Below are positions 8,884 to 13,801 of a stretch of 14,874 bases of DNA, piece after piece. Each line of letters begins with the position of its first letter. Positions within the stretch are counted from its first letter, which is position 1. A model generated the notes under the pieces. It ran no database searches. It was given only the letters and a program-made list of their open reading frames with translations, and had not been told where the DNA came from. The DNA lies in contig JAEWEQ010000095.1 of assembly GCA_023389315.1 (NCBI GenBank), positions 1 through 14,874 of the forward strand, given 5' to 3'. The translations under genes and the position numbers were made by a program. This DNA comes from Actinomycetes bacterium. Its GTDB lineage: Bacteria; Actinomycetota; Actinomycetes; Actinomycetales; Actinomycetaceae.

Positions 8884-9071
8884 GCGCGAGGGCGGTTTAT
8901 TCGCCCAGTAGTGCATCTTGTGCGGGTAATTGGTCCCAGCGACTTTCAGTTGGAAGTCAAGATACTATGATGGAATCCCTAAAATGAGTGCGTTTTAAAG
9001 GGCGATAAACTTTGCTATACGATCGCGTCTATTGCGCATAATTGCAGCAGCTGGGGCTTAGGTGCCAAGTT

Positions 9072-9112
9072 TTAGCAAGGTAAAATCGCCTTCAAGCGAT
9101 TTGCCTTGCTAA
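9072..9112. promoter_or_regulatory. Long hairpin upstream of lsr2
   Basis: TTAGCAAGG (9072-9080) pairs with CCTTGCTAA (9104-9112), and AAATCGC (9083-9089) pairs with GCGATTT (9096-9102), around the loop CTTCAA. Only a T-G pair and one bulged A interrupt the 16 Watson-Crick pairs. It ends 105 nt before the lsr2 ATG. It has no trailing U-run on either strand, which argues against a simple terminator. It could be an RNA leader element, part of a small RNA, or a DNA cruciform/binding site. Confidence 0.5.
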
Positions 9113-9167
9113 GTCGCACTTTCCTTGTCTCAAATTCGGTTTCCTGTGGCATTATCTGGTTAATGCG

Positions 9168-9176
9168 TGATATTTT
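9168..9176 (+). promoter_or_regulatory. Candidate extended -10 promoter of lsr2
   Basis: TGATATTTT reads as an extended -10 (TGN followed by TATTTT). It predicts a transcript start near 9183 and a roughly 35-nt leader holding the AAGGGAG ribosome site. No convincing -35 is visible, as expected for extended -10 promoters. Motif-based only. Confidence 0.35.
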
Positions 9177-9217
9177 TTATTTGTCTGAGAATCAGATCTT
9201 TGAAGGGAGAGAAATAA

Positions 9218-9541
9218 ATGGGTACTCGTACTCGCGTGATACTGGTTGATGACATTTCCGGTGAGGACGCGCAAGAGACTGTAACTTTCGGTCTGGATGG
9301 CGTGGCTTACTCCATTGATCTGACCACTGAGCATGCCAAGGAACTGCGTGACTCCATGAACAAGTGGGTCTCTAAGGCGAAGCGCACCGGTGGGCGCCGC
9401 AAGGCCGGCACCGGTGGTCCTGCGCAGGTTTCCGAATCTCACGCGATCCGCGAATGGGCAGCGCAGCAGGGCATTAAGGTAAATGCCCGTGGCCGGATCC
9501 CCACGGAAATCCGTGAAATGTACTTGGCGGCCTGCAACTAG
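9218..9541 (+). CDS. lsr2: Lsr2 nucleoid-associated protein, 107 aa
   Basis: H-NS-like DNA-bridging protein of actinobacteria, which silences AT-rich and horizontally acquired genes. The N-terminal oligomerisation domain (residues 1 to about 60; VILVDDISGEDAQETVTFGLDGVAYSIDL) is followed by a basic Gly-rich linker (KAKRTGGRRKAG). The C-terminal DNA-binding domain is about 72-107 (AIREWAAQQGIKVNARGRIPTEI) and carries the AT-hook-like RGR at 91-93 that inserts in the minor groove. Length matches the family (about 110 aa). The ATG start has AAGGGAG upstream. Transcribed alone: a long upstream region and a strong terminator 29 nt after the stop. Autoregulation through its own AT-rich upstream DNA is plausible but not shown. 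Confidence 0.95.
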   Translation: MGTRTRVILVDDISGEDAQETVTFGLDGVAYSIDLTTEHAKELRDSMNKWVSKAKRTGGRRKAGTGGPAQVSESHAIREWAAQQGIKVNARGRIPTEIREMYLAACN

Positions 9542-9569
9542 GCCCTACACAGGTATTTGACTGAATAAG

Positions 9570-9632
9570 AATCGGGCGCGACTCGCCGGTGGGAAGAAAA
9601 CTTCCCCCGGGGCCGCGCCCGATTTGTATTTT
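9570..9632 (+). terminator. Strong intrinsic terminator of lsr2
   Basis: AATCGGGCGCG (9570-9580) pairs perfectly with CGCGCCCGATT (9614-9624). Inside is a second stem, CCGG-T-GGGAAG with CTTCCCCCGG around the loop AAAA. The structure ends in TTTGTATTTT. This is the clearest Rho-independent terminator in the window and separates lsr2 from gpmA. Confidence 0.88.
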
Positions 9633-9719
9633 CGCAGCGCCTTTCGGGCCTGCCGACCCGTCCTCGTCACTGGCCTCAAGTCCTAGCCACGGTCAGGGCA
9701 TACGTGAGAAGATGAAACC

Positions 9720-10457
9720 ATGAGTTACAAACTGATTCTGCTCCGTCACGGGCAAAGCGATTGGAATGCTAAGAACCTGTTCACCGGTTGGGTGGACGTC
9801 CCCCTGTCCGACTTGGGCAAGGAAGAAGCTGTACACGGCGGCGAACTGCTGAAGAAGGAAGGCGTGCTGCCGGACTTGCTGTTCACCTCCTTGCTGCGTC
9901 GCGCCATCATGACCGCGAACCTGGCTTTGGATGCTTGCGACCGCCACTGGATTCCGGTGGAGCGCAACTGGCGTCTGAACGAGCGTCACTACGGCGCCCT
10001 CCAGGGTAAGAACAAGAAGGAAATTCGCGACGAGTACGGTGATGACCAGTTCATGCAGTGGCGTCGTTCCTACGACACCCCGCCGCCGGTCATCGAAGCG
10101 GGCTCGGAATACTCCCAGGACTCCGATCCGCGTTACGCGGGCGAGCCGATCCCGGCGACCGAATGCCTCAAGGACGTGCTCGAGCGCATGCTCCCGTACT
10201 GGGAAGAAAGCATTGTCCCGGCCATCAAGACCGGCAAGACCGTGATGATCGCGGCCCATGGCAACTCCCTGCGCGCGATTGTGAAGCACCTCGATGACAT
10301 CTCCGATGATGATATTGCCGAGCTGAACATTCCCACCGGTGTGCCGTTGCTGTACGAACTGGATGAGGAAACCCTCAAGCCGGTGAAGAAGGGCGGGACC
10401 TACCTGGATCCGGAAGCCCAGGCGAAGATTGAAGCAGTAGCCAACCAGGGTAAGTAA
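9720..10457 (+). CDS. gpmA: 2,3-bisphosphoglycerate-dependent phosphoglycerate mutase, 245 aa
   Basis: Cytoplasmic glycolytic/gluconeogenic enzyme that interconverts 3- and 2-phosphoglycerate through a phosphohistidine. The N-terminal signature LILLRHGQSDWN carries His10, the phosphorylated residue. Glu88-Arg89 (NERHYGALQGKNK) and His180 (AAHGNSLRAI) complete the active site, and the GVPLLYEL segment typical of GpmA is present near the C-terminus. Length is normal. The ATG start has only a weak purine-rich site (GAGAAGATG region). It lies between the lsr2 terminator and its own terminator, so it is probably a single-gene unit; I see no clear promoter in the 87 bp upstream. Confidence 0.96.
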   Translation: MSYKLILLRHGQSDWNAKNLFTGWVDVPLSDLGKEEAVHGGELLKKEGVLPDLLFTSLLRRAIMTANLALDACDRHWIPVERNWRLNERHYGALQGKNKKEIRDEYGDDQFMQWRRSYDTPPPVIEAGSEYSQDSDPRYAGEPIPATECLKDVLERMLPYWEESIVPAIKTGKTVMIAAHGNSLRAIVKHLDDISDDDIAELNIPTGVPLLYELDEETLKPVKKGGTYLDPEAQAKIEAVANQGK

Positions 10458-10484
10458 CCCGGCGGCTGCGTTAAGCCAACCACG

Positions 10485-10519
10485 AGGCGGGGTCTGCGAA
10501 TAGTCGCAGGCCCCGCTTT
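10485..10519 (+). terminator. Intrinsic terminator of gpmA
   Basis: GCGGGGTCTGCGA (10487-10499) pairs with TCGCAGGCCCCGC (10504-10516) with one T-G pair and a 4-nt loop, then TTT. It lies 28 nt after the gpmA stop. The stem is very stable; the U-tract is short. Confidence 0.8.
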
Positions 10520-10545
10520 GGCGTCCGTCAGCGGGCACGGTGGGT

Positions 10546-10638
10546 GGGGCGGGAGTTGGCGCGGGGCCGGCGAAGTACCTGCGGGGCACCTGGCGCGGGG
10601 CCTGGCTCCTAGGCTGGCCCTGTGGCTGGCGCGGTGGC
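10546..10638. repeat. Degenerate GC-rich repeats between gpmA and carD
   Basis: TGGCGCGGGGCC occurs exactly at 10557-10568 and 10591-10602, and as TGGCGCGGTGGC at 10627-10638, giving 34- and 36-nt spacing. The first copy is preceded by GGGGCGGGAGT. The same core (CTGGCGCGG, preceded by GGGGCG) reappears twice inside the start of ispD. The rest of the 10520-10700 spacer is GC-rich with no coding frame that resembles a protein. Confidence 0.45.
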
Positions 10639-10713
10639 TGCCTGGGCACTTGCGGGCCACCTGCCGCGGTGGCGCCCAGGAAGTGAACTACCCGCGTGGA
10701 TTGCCCGGCAAGC

Positions 10714-10722
10714 TGATAAAAT
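10714..10722 (+). promoter_or_regulatory. Extended -10 promoter of carD-ispD
   Basis: TGATAAAAT reads as TGN plus TAAAAT, an extended -10. It predicts a transcript start near 10729. This falls at or after the upstream in-frame ATG at 10728 and so favours the downstream carD start at 10758. No good -35 is visible. Confidence 0.5.
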
Positions 10723-10757
10723 AGGGGATGGTCAATCGAGTTGGGAGAAAATGCGCG

Positions 10758-11300
10758 ATGACTTTCAAAGTTGGCGAAACCGTTGTCTATCCGCACCACG
10801 GTGCCGCGGTAATCGAAGAAATTAACACCCGCAAGTTCGGCGGGGAAGACAAAACTTACTTGACGTTACGGGTCATTCAAGGTGACCTCACCATCCAGGT
10901 CCCGGCGGAAAACGTTGACCTGGTGGGGGTGCGCGACGTAGTTGACGAGGACGGGTTCCAAGAAGTCATGGATGTCCTGCGTGAAGAAAACGCTGAAGAG
11001 CCTTCCAACTGGTCCCGCCGCTACAAGGCGAACCACGAAAAGATCGCCACCGGCAACATCATTCGCGTAGCCGAAGTGGTGCGCGACCTATCGCGCCGCG
11101 ACTCCTCCAAAGGGCTGTCGGCCGGGGAAAAACGCATGCTGTCGAAGGCACGCCAGATCCTCACCTCGGAGCTGGCCTTGGCCCGCGACGTGGATGAAGA
11201 AACCGCCACCGATAAGCTCAACGAGATCCTCGGTGTGAACGAGGACGGCGACCAGGTGGAAGCGCCCAGCGCCGAGTCCGCTGAAGACACCAAAGCCTAG
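10758..11300 (+). CDS. carD: CarD/CdnL-type RNA polymerase-binding regulator, 180 aa
   Basis: Global transcription factor that binds the RNA polymerase beta subunit and stabilises open complexes, notably at rRNA promoters. An in-frame ATG exists at 10728. I choose 10758 because MTFKVGETVVYPHHG is the usual family N-terminus, because GGGAG (10743-10747) precedes it, and because the predicted transcript start lies near 10729. The N-terminal RNAP-interaction (Tudor-like) domain spans about 1-55. The C-terminal helical DNA-binding domain follows, with Trp85 (SNWSRRYKAN) at the position of the minor-groove wedge Trp of the mycobacterial protein. The acidic tail is somewhat longer than in mycobacteria (162 aa). 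It is followed 18 bp later by ispD, a neighbourhood seen in other actinobacteria. Confidence 0.94.
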   Translation: MTFKVGETVVYPHHGAAVIEEINTRKFGGEDKTYLTLRVIQGDLTIQVPAENVDLVGVRDVVDEDGFQEVMDVLREENAEEPSNWSRRYKANHEKIATGNIIRVAEVVRDLSRRDSSKGLSAGEKRMLSKARQILTSELALARDVDEETATDKLNEILGVNEDGDQVEAPSAESAEDTKA

Positions 11301-11318
11301 CCGAGCTAGGTGAACGAC

Positions 11319-12203
11319 GTGACCGCGCCAGTGACCATGCGCCCGAACGGGGCGTGTGGAACTGGCGCGGCTTACTGTAACGGGGCGTCGGAAACTGGCG
11401 CGGTTTACTGTGTGGTGACGGCCGCCGGGTCCGGCACCCGCCTGGGCTTCAACCAACCCAAAGCCCTGGTTCCGGTCGCTGGAGTGCCGATGGTGGTGCG
11501 TGCGGTGACCGGGATGTTCGCCCACCCGCAGGTGGTGGCGGTGGTGGTGACCGCCCCAGCTCAACAGTTGCCGCAGTTTGATGAACTTTTCGCCAATGAT
11601 TCACGAGTGCGGGTAGCGCCCGGCGGGCGCGAGCGGCAAGACAGCGTGAGCGCCGGACTATTGGCACTAGAACAGTTCGCGCGCGAGCTGGGCCAACCAA
11701 TGGGACCGGATTCGCCGGTGTTGATTCATGATGCCGCGCGGCCCTTAACACCTCTGCCGGTGGTGAACGCGGTGGTCGATAACCTGCGGGCCGGGTTGCC
11801 CGCAGTGATCCCGGCGCTGCCAGTCACCGACACCATCAAGGTAGTGCCGCAAACCCCAGTCGCCGGCGAACCGCTTGAGACAGCGCCGCGAGCCCAGGTA
11901 ATGGAACCGCAAACCCCAGTCGCGGGGGAACCGGTGGAGCCCGTGGTGGGAGCAGTGGACCGCGCGGTGCTACGCGGCGTACAAACCCCGCAGGGCTTCC
12001 ACTGGGGAATCATCCAGCGCGCCCACGGCCTACCGGGCGCAGGCGAACACACCCAGCCACCACCGCTGGCGGTCACCGACGACGCAGCCCTGGTTGAAAG
12101 CCTGGGGGAGCCGGTGTACCTGTGCGCCGGGTCGGAGCTATCCATGAAGGTAACTACCGCCTTCGACCTGGAAGTAATCGACTTCCTGGCGGCCCGGAGC
12201 TAA
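11319..12203 (+). CDS. ispD: IspD, 2-C-methyl-D-erythritol 4-phosphate cytidylyltransferase, enlarged
   Basis: MEP-pathway enzyme joining MEP and CTP to give CDP-ME for isoprenoids. The frame is open from GTG 11310; I prefer GTG 11319 because AGGTGA (11308-11313) sits 5 nt before it, giving 294 aa. Motifs: nucleotide-binding AAGSGTRLG (35-43) with QPK (46-48), HDAARP (137-142), PVTDTIK before the insert, VQTPQGF (from 221), VTDDAALVE, and KVTTAFDLEV near the end. Usual length is about 230. The excess comes from an N-terminal extension of about 28 residues, made largely of an 11-aa tandem duplication (11-32), and from an insert of about 25 residues between TIK and the VDRxxLRxVQTPQGF segment, with a 20-aa-period duplication (PQTPVAGEP at 177-185 and 197-205). 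All recognisable catalytic motifs are retained, so the enzyme is probably functional. Co-transcribed with carD; ispF does not follow. Confidence 0.92.
   Translation: MTAPVTMRPNGACGTGAAYCNGASETGAVYCVVTAAGSGTRLGFNQPKALVPVAGVPMVVRAVTGMFAHPQVVAVVVTAPAQQLPQFDELFANDSRVRVAPGGRERQDSVSAGLLALEQFARELGQPMGPDSPVLIHDAARPLTPLPVVNAVVDNLRAGLPAVIPALPVTDTIKVVPQTPVAGEPLETAPRAQVMEPQTPVAGEPVEPVVGAVDRAVLRGVQTPQGFHWGIIQRAHGLPGAGEHTQPPPLAVTDDAALVESLGEPVYLCAGSELSMKVTTAFDLEVIDFLAARS
11349..11414 (+). repeat. 33-bp tandem duplication in the ispD 5' end
   Basis: Units 11349-11381 and 11382-11414 match at 26 of 33 positions and keep frame, encoding GACGTGAAYCN and GASETGAVYCV. The second unit runs directly into the normal IspD strand (VTAAGSG), so the first looks like an added copy. 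Confidence 0.75.
11847..11933 (+). repeat. 60-bp-period duplication inside ispD
   Basis: The 27-nt segments at 11847-11873 and 11907-11933 match at 25 positions, both encoding PQTPVAGEP, exactly 60 nt (20 codons) apart. They sit in a loop insert between conserved IspD motifs. The near identity at third codon positions suggests a recent duplication. Confidence 0.8.
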
Positions 12204-12248
12204 GCCAAGCGCGGCCCGCCACGTCTTCGTCGAAATAAGAACGATGAA

Positions 12249-12275
12249 TTTCTGAATCAGAAAATGTCTCATTTT
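12249..12275. promoter_or_regulatory. Overlapping perfect palindromes, candidate operator
   Basis: TTTCTGA-A-TCAGAAA (12249-12263) overlaps AAAATG-tct-CATTTT (12261-12275) in a 141-bp AT-rich spacer ahead of the UMF1-type transporter. Both are exact. They lie about 70-95 nt before the start codon, upstream of the putative -10. They could bind a dimeric regulator. A role as ispD terminator is less likely, since no U-run directly follows. Confidence 0.4.
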
Positions 12276-12332
12276 GCTGCCAAAAAATCCCCAATTTCAG
12301 ATGAGTATGCACCGATAACGCTGGAAGTTCGC

Positions 12333-12338
12333 TAAAGT
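12333..12338 (+). promoter_or_regulatory. Candidate -10 giving a leaderless transcript
   Basis: TAAAGT (TANNNT pattern) ends 6 nt before the GTG at 12345, the spacing expected when transcription starts at the start codon itself. No Shine-Dalgarno-like sequence precedes this GTG, which agrees with leaderless initiation. No clear -35 is seen. Confidence 0.45.
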
Positions 12339-12344
12339 CAAAGC

Positions 12345-13778
12345 GTGAGTATTGATCCCAGACACGAACAACTAAACGAAGGCGACCTGGTTCGCACCAC
12401 GCCCTCGCGCCACGAAGTCCTAAACAAGACGGTGCTGTCTTGGGCAGCTTGGGACTGGGGGTCGGCGGCTTTCAACGCAGTAGCCACCACCTTCGTATTC
12501 TCCGTCTACCTCACTTCCGGACTATTCGGCAACTCAGACCAAGCTACCTCCGCCCTCGGCGTGGGATTGGCAATTGCCGGGTTCATCATCGCCCTGCTCG
12601 CCCCCATCACTGGGCAACGCGCCGACCGCCGCGGTAAGGGCACCTTCTGGCTGGGCGTGAACACCTTCATTGTGGTGGGTCTGACCGCAGCGATGTTCTT
12701 CGTCCGCCCAGAGTCACCCCTGGGCCCTGCCGGCGCCCTGTGGTTAGGTATCGCACTGCTGGGACTGGGTAACATCTTCTTCGAGTTCGCCTCGGTGAAC
12801 TACAACGCGATGCTCGGGCGCATCAGCGCACCGCATAACATGGGCCGCATCTCTGGCCTAGGGTGGGGAGCCGGATACGTCGGTGGCATCGTGCTACTGC
12901 TTATCCTTTTCGTTGGTTTCATCCATCCCGAAGTTGGCTGGTTCGGAGTCACCGGCGAGGACGGGTTGAACATTCGCGTTGCCATGCTCCTAGCTGCCGC
13001 TTGGTTTGGCCTTTCCGCTATCCCGGTGCTGTTCGCGGTGCGCGGTCGCGCGTTCGAAACCCCACAAGCTGACGACCAGCATGAAAGCATCGTCACTTCC
13101 TACAAACTCCTGTGGCGCACCGTGAAACGCCTGTGGAACGAATCTCCTAACATCATTCACTTCCTGATCGCTTCCGCTATCTTCCGTGACGGACTGGCCG
13201 GGGTCTTCACGTTCGGCGCGGTGATCGCCGCCGGCACTTTCGGTTTCTCCAAATCCGAGGTCCTGATTTTCGGGGTCGCGGCCAACGTGGTGGCCGGTGT
13301 TGCGACCATCGGTTTCGGTGCCCTGGATGACAAGTTCGGGCCTAAAGCCGTGATCCTGCTGTCCTTGGTGTCGATGGTACTGGCCGGCGGAGCCGTGTTC
13401 GTATTCCACAATGGTGGTAGCAAAGTTTTCTGGGTATTCGGCCTGATCTTGTGCATCTTCGTGGGCCCCGCCCAGTCGGCCTCTCGCTCATTCCTGGCCC
13501 GCATCATCCCCCCCGGGCGTGAGGGTGAGGTCTTTGGCCTCTACGCCACCACCGGTCGCGCCGTTTCCTTCCTGGCTCCCGCCATGACCGCGCTGTTCAT
13601 TGAACTTGGCAAACATGTAGTGGACGAGGGGCAGTCCGCTCAGTACTGGGGAATCTTGGGGATCGCGCTGATCTTGCTAGCTGGCCTGGTGCTGATGCTG
13701 CGCGTGAAGTCCCACAGTGAGCAGATCACTTCTTTTGACGATCATTCCGGCGAGGACGTTCCCGTCCTCGGGAAATAA
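12345..13778 (+). CDS. MFS transporter, UMF1/Atg22-like family, 477 aa
   Basis: Integral membrane transporter with about 12 TM segments. The motif SWAAWDWGSAAFNAVATTFVFSVY (32-55) is characteristic of the UMF1/Atg22-like branch of the major facilitator superfamily. GQRADRRGKG (90-99) is the cytoplasmic loop 2-3 motif. A charged central loop (about 228-275, including DDQHES) separates the two six-helix halves. The hydrophilic N-terminus of about 30 residues and the C-terminal tail (SEQITSFDDHSGEDVPVLGK) are presumably cytoplasmic. Substrate is unknown; relatives have been linked to amino-acid or sugar efflux, which I would not assign here. The GTG start lacks a ribosome site and is probably leaderless. 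The next MFS gene starts 23 bp downstream on the same strand, so the two probably form an operon. Confidence 0.88.
   Translation: MSIDPRHEQLNEGDLVRTTPSRHEVLNKTVLSWAAWDWGSAAFNAVATTFVFSVYLTSGLFGNSDQATSALGVGLAIAGFIIALLAPITGQRADRRGKGTFWLGVNTFIVVGLTAAMFFVRPESPLGPAGALWLGIALLGLGNIFFEFASVNYNAMLGRISAPHNMGRISGLGWGAGYVGGIVLLLILFVGFIHPEVGWFGVTGEDGLNIRVAMLLAAAWFGLSAIPVLFAVRGRAFETPQADDQHESIVTSYKLLWRTVKRLWNESPNIIHFLIASAIFRDGLAGVFTFGAVIAAGTFGFSKSEVLIFGVAANVVAGVATIGFGALDDKFGPKAVILLSLVSMVLAGGAVFVFHNGGSKVFWVFGLILCIFVGPAQSASRSFLARIIPPGREGEVFGLYATTGRAVSFLAPAMTALFIELGKHVVDEGQSAQYWGILGIALILLAGLVLMLRVKSHSEQITSFDDHSGEDVPVLGK
13745..13774 (+). other. Perfect hairpin overlapping the end of the UMF1-type gene
   Basis: CGAGGACG (13751-13758) pairs with CGTCCTCG (13763-13770) over TTCC, with an outer TTCC/GGAA pairing after a 2-nt bulge. 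It lies within the last ten codons of the transporter gene, ahead of the next MFS gene. With no U-tract, partial termination or RNA processing between the two genes is only a possibility. Confidence 0.4.
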
Positions 13779-13801
13779 AGGCAACCGCCAGTGATCTAGC
13801 A

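Larger units (their letters stand above)
8884..9217. other. 334-bp AT-richer intergenic region
   Basis: No credible coding frame is seen here. It is visibly richer in A+T than the flanking genes. Contents: a small GGGCG/CGCCC hairpin right after the transferase stop (8890-8906); a GACTTTC/GGAAGTC hairpin with one T-G pair (8941-8958); several -10-like hexamers (TATGAT at 8966, TACGAT at 9018); the long hairpin at 9072-9112; a TCTGA-gaa-TCAGA dyad (9184-9196); and the lsr2 promoter and ribosome site. None of the hairpins has a U-tract, so the transferase terminator is not clear. Confidence 0.5.

Noticed and set aside
8332..8916. 194-codon minus-strand frame overlapping the transferase 3' end
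   Set aside because: It is antisense to a conserved catalytic domain and its translation has no recognisable motif.
8884..9217. tRNA, tmRNA or riboswitch in the lsr2 upstream region
   Set aside because: No cloverleaf, CCA end, T-loop or known riboswitch core could be recognised; only simple hairpins are present.
10728..10757. Upstream in-frame ATG of carD at 10728
   Set aside because: It adds MVNRVGRKCA, which is not typical of CarD, and lies at or before the predicted transcript start. The ATG at 10758 fits the family N-terminus.
9693..10799. 368-codon minus-strand frame across gpmA and the repeat spacer
   Set aside because: It lies opposite gpmA, reads through the gpmA terminator and the GC-rich repeats, and looks compositionally like a shadow frame.
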